This document shows positions 24,240 through 35,266 of a stretch of DNA of 64,000 bases, in pieces. The notes under the pieces were generated by a model that was given only the letters and a program-made list of their open reading frames with translations, did not search any database and was not told the DNA's origin. Source of the DNA: Lumbricus rubellus (taxonomy: Eukaryota; Annelida; Clitellata; Crassiclitellata; Lumbricidae). A program made the translations under genes and the position numbers. Where the stretch lies: positions 2,283,009 to 2,347,008 of the forward strand of contig OX243821.1 of NCBI GenBank assembly GCA_945859605.1. The letters are read 5' to 3'. Positions within the stretch are counted from its first letter, which is position 1. Each line of letters starts with the position of its first letter.

Positions 24240-24750
24240 ACCCATGCGATTAACGCGTTAAAAATTGCGAATAACATTTTTACCGCGTTAATCGTTTATT
24301 ATGTTGTATTAAAATTGATTAAAAGGCATTAAAAATCGTTTTAAACGGAAAACTCATACTTAAAACTAGTTATGCATTTTTGGCGAATATTCGAAGAGAA
24401 AAATCGAATGTCCTCGTAGCAATTCGTCGCTCAATAATCGCCTGCATGCAAACCAAAGCCCGTTTCTCTTCATCTGCGGAGGGGGTACGATTAACACGGG
24501 TGATACTATTTTGTGACACCTTCACTGTCACCACTAATCATTTATGAAGCTCCATTACATAATTACAAAGCATCACTTGTAACTGAGTGAAGGACTTGAA
24601 TCTCAAGGTCATTACATTGTAACAACTTCAGAGAATCGAATCTGTGTTCGTCATGTTACAAGACAGATATTGTAACCAATTATAGGCAACCATTTCCCAT
24701 AATCATTAGAGACAACGGCGTTATCTGAACGTCGTGAACGACGTGATTGG
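24240..24750 (+). repeat. Modules R, F, G
   Basis: R (GCGATTAACGCG and CGCGTTAATCG, an 11-bp inverted pair, with TAAACGGAAAACTCATACTT) matches 52367-52500. Then CTCTTCATCTGCGGAGGGGG and F (24520-24680), G (24690-24720). No gene. Confidence 0.5.
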
Positions 24751-25047
24751 CTGAGGGGCAAGGGGGTGTTTTGGGTGTTTGAACACCCCCCAGAAATGGA
24801 AAATGCAGAAAAAAATCTATTGCATTTTCTAGTTCGTCATGCAAAAAATCACGAAGAAGTGATGAAAACACCCCCCGAAATGAAGTAAAAGAAATTTGAC
24901 GGCGAAATTATTTAACAGATTGCAAACGGATGACTAAAAAAAGATCATCAGAAATTTTGGCGGCGAAAATGGAAAATATTTTTTAGATTTGGCCGCCACT
25001 GAAAACACCCCCAGAAATAAAATCCTGGCTACGGCCTTGCTGAGAGG
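24751..25047. mobile_element. hAT-like MITE, 281 bp
   Basis: CTGAGGGG (24751-24758) and CTGAGAGG (25040-25047) look like an 8-bp duplication with one change. The element runs CAAGGGGGTGTTTTGG to GGCTACGGCCTTG. Target GGCTGAGAGGTTTCGG is intact in other A modules (23520, 43730, 51950), which supports the boundaries. The same right end (CCTGGCTACGGCCTTG) is found inside the hAT element at 38970-38988. The inverted match is only five bases. Confidence 0.5.
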
Positions 25048-25343
25048 TTTCGGCTTCATATCCCCTCGATATTAGTTCCCACTGTACGTCCCAGGTTTTA
25101 CTGAACAGGTCTACCACATTTGTCATTCTGGGCCTAAATTTGACTGTTTGTATGCTAAAAGTGCACTATTAGCGATTTAATTTTACAAAGTTAATTCTTC
25201 CCCTCTCGGTTCATTACCCCATTTTGCTTATGCTCCGTTGGCACCCCAACCAGCTACCTGCTAATAATACATTGCCACCGTAACGCAATTGTAAATATTT
25301 GAGACACAAAAATGAAATTAACAAAGCATGATTGCCATTTTTG
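25048..25343 (+). repeat. Modules A and B, C start
   Basis: A (CCCAGGTTTTACTGAACAGG) near 25090, B (CATTACCCCATTTTGCTTAT) near 25213, C start (GAAATTAACAAAGCATGATT) near 25312, cut by the LINE. Confidence 0.55.
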
Positions 25344-25635
25344 CAATTATGTCATGTCATGTCAGTCACCGACGTCGCTGCGCGACGGTTGGTCACAAGC
25401 ATGGACTAGAGCTCTCCACTGCCTCCTATCGCGTGCAGCGGCGAGAAGATTGGATCCGGAAAGACGGGACCAAGCAAGAATGTTGTCAATCCAGCTAATT
25501 ATACGCGGTCTACCCTTGCGTCGATATCCTTCCACGTGACCCAGCATAATGGTTTTTTCAACGCAATCCTGGGGAATCCTGATGATATGACCAAAAATAA
25601 TAGGAGAGTTTGCGAGCCTTGATGGAACCCAATAG
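25344..25635 (-). pseudogene. LINE ORF2 C-terminus with ATGAC tail
   Basis: About 85 codons stay open on the minus strand. They begin KLANSPIIFGHIIRIPQDCV and run through RRKGRPRIISWIDNILAWSR and AAARDRRQWRALVHACDQPS to a stop. The tail just beyond is two or three TGACA units. The same C-terminal words and tail occur at 44173-44416 (forward), so it is one LINE family. No reverse transcriptase core is included. Confidence 0.8.
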
Positions 25636-26080
25636 CTCTGGTGAAGTTCCGGTTACACGAAAAGGATTATCCCCCCAAAAGCTATCCGGGGGGATGAATT
25701 AATCTATCCCCCCGGATGGAATTAACCGGTCTAGACTATCCGGGGGGATAAACCATTTATCCCATTTTTTGAAAAATGTGTATAATTAAAACAATTATAC
25801 TCTAATCAAAATTTTAAGTTACTCTAATTGTTTTAAGTGACCTAAGCAATGCCAAGAGAAAGGCAACTAGAATTTATTTAGTGTCTCCGAGTGTTTTTAA
25901 GTGTTTTAAACGTTTTAAGTGCTATAAAAACAAAGCAAAACAAATTATCTAGTAGAAATAAACATACCTGTTAGTGTCATTGTTCAAAACAAAGCAGATG
26001 AAAATTAATTTGCAAAAATAAAAGCACGCGGAAGTGTTTTTTCGACTTTTCATCATTTTGGGGATACTTTTAATTTATTG
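25636..26080 (+). repeat. Modules I and J, empty TTAA site
   Basis: I at 25660-25770 contains inverted ATCCGGGGGGAT and ATCCCCCCGGAT. J follows at 25790-26040. TTAA at 25833-25836 is uninterrupted, matching the sites used by elements at 17610 and 31862. Confidence 0.6.
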
Positions 26081-26800
26081 CAGGCTGTCTGTTCCGTTAG
26101 TTGCTAAGATTTCTGTATTCTGTGTTCTTGTGAATTGTTTTAACTCCGTATTTGCTCATTGTAACCAATTGTGGTCTGTCAAACAGATTGTTCAATTAGT
26201 GCAAATTAAAAAAATATATAATTAATTATAAATATAATTATAAGAAGGTGTGAATTTGTAACAGACTTTGTCAACAACTCAATAAAAAGAACACACGAAA
26301 AGACAAAAATTCGACACCTTTAAATAATGTTTCTTAAGCTTTTAAATACTTCTGACAACTCATGTTTCATCAATTTATTTCTGGTTGGCGGTTTCTACAA
26401 ACCTAACAGACTATAATATTAGTCTTAGTCTACTGCTAACGCTGCTACCACTATGACAGCCATCATCACTAATCGTTTGTTAAGCTCCGCTATATGAATA
26501 CGAAGCTCCACTGGACGGCACAGAACAACTGAGTAAAATTACTCGAATCTCAATACATAGCAACCAACTCAAGAGGATCGAACCTGTCTTTATTCGCTCT
26601 GTTAGGTAACCGCCCTAGCCAACTAACCACCATGATATCCCTCAGTCGATAGTTTCAACACCATACAAAACACAAAAAAACGCACATCTCTTTAGATGCA
26701 ATGGACTCTCGCAATCCGTACCCAATGAAATGTTTTCCCTTATAAAATGTGTAGCTTTTTGTTAAAAACGGTGTCCAATGTTATCGGAAATTGCTTTTAA
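26081..26800 (+). repeat. SINE B body, D/E, F
   Basis: 26085-26240 carries the SINE B body (GCAGGCTGTCTGTTCCGTTA) with an alternative AT-rich tail ending GAAGGTGTGAATTTGTAACA. D/E at 26250-26350. F at 26390-26640 with minus-strand head (GAGGATCGAACCTGTC). Confidence 0.5.
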
Positions 26801-27200
26801 CACAACTCCGCCACCGTTTCCACTGTGACAGTGCCAGCCCCAATCCTGGATAAAGGAGGAGGACTGCGCTAACGGTCTTTGTTACCACACATTGACAGTA
26901 AACTGAAACTACGACCATCACTTGTAACAGTTGTTGCTGTAGCTATTAGATGTCAAGCCCACAGCACAGCTATGCTACTGTGGAAGAGCCAGTGCCGAGC
27001 GTTGATAAAAGAGGAGGGCGACGCTAATAAACATTGCTGTGAAAATGTCGTTGAATGTTAATATTATCTAAATGTCGCATCTAAAACAGGATCATTTCGG
27101 CATCAAAGATGAATAAATTATTATTATACACATAGAGACTATAATTATTATTACAAATGATTATGTAATTTTGGATGCACTCAACAACGCATTGCGAATA
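26801..27200. repeat. Module Q
   Basis: Words CAGTGCCAGCCCCAATCCTG, GATAAAGGAGGAGGACTGCG and TGTGGAAGAGCCAGTGCCGA recur at 28440-28520, 61285-61400 and 62200-62350. The frame at 26879-27061 lies within it. Probably an old retroposon; no gene seen. Confidence 0.4.
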
Positions 27201-27978
27201 TGTATATATAACACTAGTGAGAAACGTTTCAAAGGTGCGGAAGAAAAACGCTTTAGTCACTCGGCTGATATTCAGTCCAATAGTCCGCTACATAGCATTC
27301 AAGTAGAATCTGGTGCACTTAAATAGCAGACTTATAGTAAAAATAAAAGGTGTGTAAGCAACACTTGTCGTCATCGTGTTGCTTTTCCAGTTAATGTTGA
27401 AATGAATTAATCAATATGTATGTTTGTGCATTTGTTATAGACGGACGGAAGGCTAAGGTGGGGTTGTGTTAATTACAATTGAAATGACGAGGAGATGATG
27501 ATAGTGTGAGAAACTTGCTCATAAGCGCTGTAATATGCCAAGCAAATTTCTGACCAGGGTAACGGCCTCTGTTGTCATAGACCCTGGTCAAATCGGATCC
27601 ATCCATCTTGCAATCGGTAGATGAGGTTTGATAAATGTCGCCGTAGATCTCTCATTTTTATTCCACCACCCGATGCATTCTGTCAAAAGAATCAATGAAC
27701 ATAAATTCACGTGGAATCCTAGGTATTAAAATAGTAGGCCTAGTAAAAATAAAAGGTGTTTAATCAGCAGTCGCCGTTGTTGTGTAAGTATTGCTGTTCC
27801 AATTCTCGCTGATTTAATTAATATGCATGTATGCGCACTTGTTAAAGCGCCCCTTCAAGATTTCTGCTCAGGAGCGCTCCCGCGAAGCTATTCATCTCTA
27901 CAATGACAACGCGTCACTGCCTACGGAGACTTCGACCACAAATTTATCTTATACAGTCAATTACTCACAATACTCACA
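27201..27978. repeat. Module K twice, with reverse P
   Basis: K copies at 27215-27480 and 27700-27960, both with AATAAAAGGTGTG-type words and reverse L2-type tails. P in reverse at 27530-27610 (CTGTAATATGCCAAGCAAAT, GTTGTCATAGACCCTGGTCA). Confidence 0.45.
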
Positions 27979-28202
27979 ATTGGGAGGGCGCGGTGGTGCA
28001 GCGGGCATGTTCGTCGCCCTGGAGCCGAAGGGTTGCAGGTTCAAATTTACCTCAAGCCGCCGCCTGGGGACCTTGGGAAAGTCCTTCACTCGCAATTGCT
28101 CAGCGCTTCGGCGTGAAACTCCGATGCAGTGTACGCTCTGTAGTCGGAGCACCTCTGAGTAGTGAGCTTGAAGGGCGCTATAACAAGTGCACTTACAATT
28201 AA
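27979..28202 (+). mobile_element. tRNA-headed SINE with L2-type tail, near full length
   Basis: Head: GGCGCGGTGGTGCAGCGGGC with B box GGTTCAAATTTACC. Core: ACCTTGGGAAAGTCCTTCAC and TCAGCGCTTCGGCGTGAAAC. Tail: GAGCACCTCTGAGTAGTG and GGGCGCTATAACAAG. This follows the plan of CORE/V-SINE-like elements, whose tails are shared with an L2-type partner LINE; such a LINE end lies at 63860-64000. A second copy (48750-50765) is split by a transposon. The frames translated from it are not proteins. Confidence 0.8.
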
Positions 28203-28640
28203 ATAAGCAAATACTATTAATTGGTTACTTCTGTGAAGTTACCAGCCAATAGTAACATCGTAATCGTAATTTCGGTACTTCCATATACAGCGCTAACAAA
28301 AACTAAGTCGCGGGAACTACCTTATTAACAAAACAAGGTTAGATAGGCAGAGGTCAAAGCTGCTAAAAATCTTCGTCACCACACAGTACCGTTAAACCAA
28401 AGCTACTACCAACACAGTAACTGCCTACCATTTCATGTCAAGTCCCCGCGAATGCTATGCTATTGTGGAAGAGCCAGTGCCAGGCGTGGATAAAGGAGGA
28501 GGGCGACGCTGATGATCTTGCTATGAATGGTAACTAAGCGTCGCATCAATGATGATAATTATAGCATTAAAGAAACGTGATGCCAAACACTCGGAAACCA
28601 GATAATGATGTATATCGGATATGTTGGAATCACTGAGCAG
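28203..28640. repeat. Module Q and linking sequence
   Basis: 28260-28520 matches 62030-62350 (CAGCGCTAACAAAAACTAAG, GCAGAGGTCAAAGCTGCTAA, GATAAAGGAGGAGGGCGACG). It lacks the 24-bp-arm hairpin that the 62231 copy carries. No gene. Confidence 0.4.
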
Positions 28641-29060
28641 CAAAAATGTCTGAATATATTATTCTTACAGTAAACAACGTTTTGAAGGTGTAATGGAATC
28701 ATTATCATTCGGTAGAGTCCCGTTCAATATATAGCATCTTTTAAATAAAATTTAAAGGTGTCCAAAGAGGACTGGAAAAGAGACCCTTTGACACAAATCT
28801 AATCTAATCTAGGCTAATCCTATCTAGTCAATTATTTTCGTTCTCTGTCCATAGGCAGGTTCGAATGTTTGACGTTTCCGTTCTTCTCTGTATCGGTAAC
28901 TTAATGCCGCTTAAATGATGATATTATAACATTGATCCCTTTAGCGGCCGACCGGCAAATAATTGTATATAGAATCGACGAAGATAATCGGGGTTGCCGG
29001 TAAAGAGGTCACAGAAAATTTATTAAATTTAATAGTACCAATGTAATAATACTAATGCCA
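28641..29060. repeat. Module L and unassigned GC-richer patch
   Basis: L: GTAAACAACGTTTTGAAGGT, then TATATAGCATC, then AATTTAAAGGTGTCCAAAGA. 28940-29040 is not recognised. Confidence 0.4.
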
Positions 29061-29410
29061 TTATTTAGACACCTTTAAATATTGCCAAACAAGCTATTAA
29101 ACACTTTTGTCGACAAAAGGGGATCTATGTTGTAATTAATAGGTCACCACTACTCTACGGCTAAAGCTGCCACCGTCACCACTAATCATTTATGAAGCTC
29201 CACTATCTAATTGCGAAGCTCCACACGATGGCGCTGAATAACCGAAGGACTTGAATCTCAATGTCCCAATACACAGCAGCCATCTCAGAGGACCCAGAAT
29301 CTCAATGTTAAAAGGCAAACGCTCTATCTAATGTGCAATCACATCAATAGATACATCAATAGATACAGCACAGTAGAAGGCACACACCTCTCTAGATATT
29401 GAGGACAAAC
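29061..29410 (+). repeat. Modules E and F
   Basis: TTTAGACACCTTTAAATATT near 29064; F at 29150-29340 with CTAATCATTTATGAAGCTCC and a degraded minus-strand head; then CACACACCTCTCTAGATATT of G. Confidence 0.6.
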
Positions 29411-29417
29411 ACAATGC

Positions 29418-29822
<405 letters not shown>

Positions 29823-30382
29823 CATATTTTAATTTGAAAAATTATATTTATGAGAAGGTGCGAATTTGTAACGGACGAATTCGTTCAATATTAAAACACT
29901 CCATTTTATGAGCAAGCATTGTTGTTATTATTTGTGCCTGGGCTAACAGTTTTACCGAACATTGTTATCACATTTGTGAGTTCAGTTAGCATTTCACGGG
30001 TTGGATTATAATACTGCACTCCTAACGATTTAATTCTGCAGATTTTCGGGAGACGGGCTAATCCAGCCCCCTCCATCGCTACCCCATTTTGCTGATGTCC
30101 CTTCGGCACCTTGACCCGCGATCTGGTGCATAAAATTAATATAGCCAATGACCGCGACCTACCGAAAAATATTGCCACCTAAACGACATTGTAGAGATTT
30201 GACACCAGTTGATTTTAAATCTGAAATAGCCATATCATCCGCATGTGGATTTAAAACACCTTTGAATAACTATTACCAGCATTATATATTATTAGTAAGT
30301 CATCTTCATACAATCAAGAGTCAAAAAATCTCACAGTCTATATGAACGGCTTTGTTTGCCGCAAGATGTCGTTAAACACTCA
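29823..30382 (+). repeat. Modules B, C, D
   Basis: 29840-29890 is the AGAAGGTGCGAATTTGTAAC tail also seen at 26245 and 36617. B 30020-30200, C 30210-30310, D 30330-30382 (GCCGCAAGATGTCGTTAAAC). Confidence 0.55.
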
Positions 30383-30650
30383 ATGAGACTTAATGGGAGA
30401 GGAAAGGTCGATGCTGGAGACAATACGGAGGAGACAGAGAGACTGGATTGGCCACATCATGAAGAGTGACACCATAGTATGAGATATCATTTAAGGAAGA
30501 ATGGAGAGGAAGAGACAAGAGGAAGACCAAGAACAATGCTACTGGACTGGACAAAGGATGGTTACAGAGGGCTAAAGATGGATGCACAGAACAGATATGC
30601 GTGGCGTCATTGGACATATGAACCTGCCTAACGGCAGAGAACTAACGATA
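30383..30650 (+). pseudogene. LINE ORF2 C-terminal fragment, second copy of the 14280 family
   Basis: Aligns with 14430-14720: GGAGAGGAAAGGTCGATGCT, GACTGGATTGGCCACATCAT, GAAGACCAAGAACAATGCTA, then a stop after ATGCGTGGCGTCATTGG. It contains frame-breaking deletions. It sits directly at the end of a D module. Confidence 0.7.
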
Positions 30651-31861
30651 AAAATAATTTTTTCATCCGTATATATTCCGTGCATGATGTTGTGATAATT
30701 ATCATAAGGTCAAATCTCGCATTCGATATTGAACGGCCTTATTTGCCGCAAGATGATGTTAAACACAGAACACACGAAAAGACAAAATAAAACACCTCTA
30801 AAATAAGGCTTTCCAACCTTTTAAATGATTCAGTCAACCCACTTTCAACAATTTTTGTAACAACCTTTAAGTCTAATTCTTTTGCCAATACTGCCACCAC
30901 AGCCATCACCACTAATCGTTTATTAAGCTCCACTATATAATTACGAAGCTCCACTCGATAGCACAGAACAACTGAGTAAAAGGACTGGAATCTCACGATC
31001 CTAATACACAGCAACCATCCAAGAGGATCGAACCCGTCTCTAGCCAACTAACCATAATTATAGTCCTCAATCAATAGATACAAAACACACACACACACAA
31101 AAACCTCTTCAGCGCAATCCGTATACCCGACGGCAGGAAGGAACTTCTTTTTTCATTGAAGTATGTGCGAAAATGTTTCGCTATTAGTAATAGTGGTAGT
31201 CGTTTCATACTCCGCTGGTTTTGTGTTGTTTTAAATTATTTCAAATGTGAGTTCACCGAATATAATAGTTTGCGGAATATTATTTAGAGGTGTCTAAATT
31301 ATGTCCTTTACGTTTGGTTATTTGTTGAGTGTTTAACTGTGAGATTGAACATATACTAGTAACATTTCTAGTCATGATTCAACGATTATGGCTGGATCCA
31401 GATTTGACCAAGGTCTATTACCCAGGACAGAAATTTGCTTGGCATATTACAGCACGAATAGGCCTATACGAAGCTGAATTATTTTATGTATACTGTAATT
31501 TCAGAGTGACGTTCCTGGTCGCTAAAAAGTGAATAAAAGAACAGACGTGAAAACATTATTTGACACCTTTATATAAGGATACTAACAGATTTTAAATATT
31601 TCCGTCGACATACGGCTTACCAATGTCTTCATAGGACCTGACCAAAACCATCACTGTTAGCCTACTACTGTTAATTCTGCCGCTGTCAAGAGATAATCTA
31701 ACCCCCCCCTTAACCCTCGAGTGCCTTGGGATGAGGTAATCTATCTCCCGTATGGACTATGCCGGTATAGACTATCAGGGGAAATGAACCAGTCTATCCA
31801 ATTTTTGAAACAATGCGTTTATTGCGTGTTATCAAAATTTAAAGTGACTCTAATTATTGTT
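30651..31861 (+). repeat. Modules D, E, F, P, H end, E, I, J start
   Basis: D 30710-30770, E 30790-30840, F 30880-31065, P forward at 31395-31470, H right end 31490-31540, E 31560-31615, I 31735-31815, J up to TTAA at 31862. At 31710-31730 a lone TTAACCCTCGAGTGCC resembles one end of the family 1 element at 10-860, with no partner end. Confidence 0.55.
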
Positions 31862-32047
31862 TTAACCCTATGACGCACACCTTCCGCGTCAACGCATTTA
31901 GCACACCTGGGGTCCAATGGACCCCACCGATAACATGGGTTGAAATTATATCAATTAGATAGAACTTGGGAATGAACGACTTAAATGTATGTTGTACATA
32001 GCACATGCACTCATGGAACATGTTTGGGTCAATATGTAGGCCGAAAA

Positions 32048-32480
32048 TTAACCCTCTAGGGCTGCCAAGGGGGGCCGGTGGTATCCCCCCTTTAAGTTTT
32101 CTCACCATCAAACATTTCTCGTATGGAATAAAATTTTGACATTTTAAGTACTTGCAGTGGGGTTCATTTACACACATTTTGAGGTAAGATTTGTGATGAT
32201 ACCCCATACCGTTCAAAAGTTATACCCGATATACCCTAGGTACCAAGAGGGTGGGTGGAAACCAACAACTTAGGTTATCAACTGTAATATTTTATCCGTC
32301 ATTTATTATAAAGATAAAAACAATATGCCCCTTTATAGAGGGAATGTAGGGCTACATTGTCATGCTAAATAATTTGTCTTTTCATAACCGGAAGTGCTCA
32401 AAATAAATTAAAATTTGTGAAAAATGGTGATTTTCATAAAAAAATTTCCTAGCGAGAATTTCTAGCTTGCTCAATAATTT
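32048..32480. mobile_element. Degraded family 2 TTAA element, left part only
   Basis: TTAA then CCCTCTAGGGCTGCCAAGG. It follows 17614-18050 with many changes (AATAAAATTTTGACATTTTA, CATACCGTTCAAAAGTTATA, CCGGAAGTGCTCAAAATAAA). The right end is not found; sequence is lost near the microsatellite. It is older than the two near-identical copies. Confidence 0.65.
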
Positions 32481-32520
32481 TGACCAGTGGCGCAGCCAAA
32501 AAACATTAGGAGTTGCCATT

Positions 32521-33400
32521 TGTATGTATGTATGTACATGTATGTATGAATGTATGCATGTATGTATGTATGTATGTATGTATGTATGTATGTATGTATG
32601 TATGTATGTATGTATGTATGTATGTATGTATGTATGTATGTATGTATGTATGTATGTATGTATGTATGTATGTATGTATGTATGTATGTATGTATGTATG
32701 TATGTATGTATGTATGTATGTATGTATGTATGTATGTATGTATGTATGTATGTATGTATGTATGTATGTATGTATGTATGTATGTATGTATGTATGTATG
32801 TATGTATGTATGTATGTATGTATGTATGTATGTATGTATGTATGTATGTATGTATGTATGTATGTATGTATGTATGTATGTATGTATGTATGTATGTATG
32901 TATGTATGTATGTATGTATGTATGTATGTATGTATGTATGTATGTATGTATGTATGTATGTATGTGTGTGCATGTACTGTATGTATGCGTGTATGTAGGT
33001 ATGTATGTATGCATTACGCATGCATATGTATCTGTGTATGTATGCATTTATGTATGTATGTATGTATGTACATGTATGTACGTATGTGCGTACGTACGTA
33101 TGCATGAATGTGTGTATGAATGTATGTATGTATGTATGTATGTATGTATGTATGTATGTATGTAGGAATGTATACACTGTATGTTTGTAAGTATGTATGT
33201 ACGTGTTTTTGTTTGTATTTATTTACGCGTGTATATATGTGTGTACGTACGTAATCTATTCAGGCACTATTGTATGCATATTATTATGTAGGTAAGCCTA
33301 TGTATGCTTGTATGTACAAATGTGCAGTGTATGTGCATGTATGTATGTGTGTATGTATGTAAGTATGCATGTATCTATGTATGTATGTGTGTATGTTCGT
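32521..33400. repeat. GTAT microsatellite, about 0.9 kb
   Basis: Essentially pure from about 32559 to 32964 (about 100 units), then interrupted by GTGT, GCAT and GTAC variants to about 33400. All Tyr-Val-Cys-Met and His-Thr-Tyr-Ile frames here are artefacts. Confidence 0.97.
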
Positions 33401-33650
33401 AAACATACATACATGCACACATACATACGTACATGCATACAAACATAAGTACATACATACATGCATACTCATACAAGCATACAAACATACATATATTCAT
33501 GTAGATATACAACATACATGTATACATGCATGCATACATGCATGCATGAATGCATGCACACACATATATACAATACATACATTAATTACTATATACATTC
33601 ATACATACACATACACACATATATACATACATACATACATACATACTACA
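33401..33650. repeat. ATAC/CATA microsatellite, complementary to the preceding tract
   Basis: Imperfect CATA units with CATG variants, the reverse complement of the 32521-33400 motif. The two tracts together form a large imperfect inverted repeat. Confidence 0.9.
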
Positions 33651-34017
33651 CTGTATCTAAGTATAAACTCAGAGACGGGGGGTAATGGCGGGGCGGGGGT
33701 AATGTCCCACTGTGGGTAATGTCGAAAGGTAATGGGGGGAGTAATGGCATGGGTTATGGGCCAGGGGTATGCCCTGTTCCCATTATGCTATAGTCGATGC
33801 AGCATGGATCTATCAATGCTGAAGCCTGGGGTCCGTTGGACCCCAGGTGTGCTAAATATGCCCTAGGTGTCTTTCTCAATTTTTTTAAAATCAACCAGGG
33901 GGGCTACAGTCTCCCAACTTTTTTGTACATGTAGGGGGATGAATTGTTGAGGAATTTGAATTATTTCAGATTTTTACTATACATATCAAAAAAGATATTG
34001 AAGATATCGCACCTCTG
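33651..34017. other. G-rich minisatellite-like block and element interior
   Basis: 33675-33770 contains GGTAATG repeats and G runs of 3-6 (GGGGCGGGGGTAATG). The rest is interior of the family 3 element. No gene. Confidence 0.4.
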
Positions 34018-34054
34018 GGGTCCGATGGACCCCAGGTGTGCGTTATAGGGTTAA

Positions 34055-34660
34055 GTGTGTTAAGCAATGTTCAGAGCATGGCAATATAGTGACTCTTTAT
34101 GTGTTCTTAAGTGTTCTAAATGTTCTAACATCTCGAAAACCAAAGCAAGGACAATTTTTTTAGTAAGAATAAACATAACTGTCAGTGTTATCGTTCAAAA
34201 TAAAGCAGATGGAAGTTAATTTTCAATCATAAATATGCGCGAAAGTGCCTTTTAAAACTTCTCTTCATCTGGGAAGGGGTACGATTAACACGGGTGATAC
34301 TCTATTTCGTGACACCGTCACTGTCACGACTTATCATTTATGAAGCTCCACTATATAATTACGAAGCATCACATGATTGAGCTGAGTAACTGAAGGACTT
34401 GAATCTCAATGTCACTACATATATTAACAACTTCAGAGATTCAGAGAATCGAATCTGTGCTCACCATGTTATAAGGCAGATACTGAAACCAATAATGTTA
34501 TAATTATAGGCAACCATTTCCTATGATCAATAGAGACAACGGCGTAGAAAGCACGTGAAATATAGGCCTGTCGAGGGCAAGAGCAATTGGAAATCAATAA
34601 TCTGAACGACGTGCAATTCGTTCAAAAAGGACATATTTATTGTTAATAGAGATCTTCTCG
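34055..34660 (+). repeat. J remainder, F, G
   Basis: Continuation of J after the insertion (AGTGTGTTAAGCAATGTTCA), then GAAGGGGTACGATTAACACG, F 34310-34500, G (GAGACAACGGCGTAGAAAGC) near 34540. The J-F-G order is the same as at 18604-19100. Confidence 0.6.
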
Positions 34661-35266
34661 AGTAATAGCAAGTTTAGTACTGATGTCAGTTTAACGATGA
34701 CGACGACGGTGACGATGACATTTGGACACCTTTAAAAGATATTTTCACAAGCTGTTAAATTCTTCCGTCGACACATCGCTCATCAAGGTCGTTTATAAAA
34801 TAGTTCAGCAAATGTAGTACTACAACCATCACTATAAAAATTTATCCTACTGCTAAACGCCACAGCCACTAATCATTTATGAAGCTCCATTGTATAATTT
34901 CGAACCTCCACTCGATGGCGCTGATTAACAGAAGGACTCGAGTGTCAAGGTACAAAGCACAATAACCACCTCAGAGGATTGAACCCAAGATCTCCATGCT
35001 ACAAGGCAGACGCTCTAACCAATGGGCAATTATATATACCACCATCATTGGAGGCAACCTACTATAAGGCACACAACTGTTTAGATACTGCCCTGTATCA
35101 GATCTTTTCTATACAGCTTCCTTTTTCGTAATTATATGATCATAATGTTATATCCCATCTTCCTCTCTTTTATATTTGATAATAGATTCTGTCAATTCTA
35201 GATTTTTCGTTCGTCTGTTCTTTTTCTGTCTATGCTACACGTAGTAAATATATCTTACAGTCGATA
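34661..35266 (+). repeat. Modules E, F, and LINE relic before D
   Basis: E at 34722-34775, F at 34840-35040 with minus-strand head, G near 35070. 35110-35250 is a minus-strand LINE fragment paralogous to 10694-10830 and, like it, lies directly before D. Confidence 0.55.

Larger units (their letters stand above)
31862..34054. mobile_element. TTAA piggyBac-like element, family 3, with nested insert and microsatellite
   Basis: TTAA at 31862-31865 and 34051-34054. The ends are CCCTATGACGCACACC and the complement of CCCTATAACGCACACC. The palindromes GGGGTCCAATGGACCCC (31911-31927) and GGGGTCCGATGGACCCC (34018-34034) sit just inside the ends, and GGGGTCCGTTGGACCCC lies near 33829. The interior contains an old family 2 copy (32052 on) and more than 1 kb of GTAT/ATAC repeat, so the core element is far shorter than 2.2 kb. 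The same J target site is used at 17610. Confidence 0.75.

Noticed and set aside
31710..31730. Full family 1 TTAA element
   Set aside because: Only one end (TTAACCCTCGAGTGCC) is present with module I directly beyond; at most a solo end or excision scar.
32382..33719. Cys-Met-Tyr-Val and Ile-His-Thr-Tyr repeat proteins
   Set aside because: Frames of the GTAT/ATAC microsatellites; stop-free only because the repeat lacks stops in those frames.
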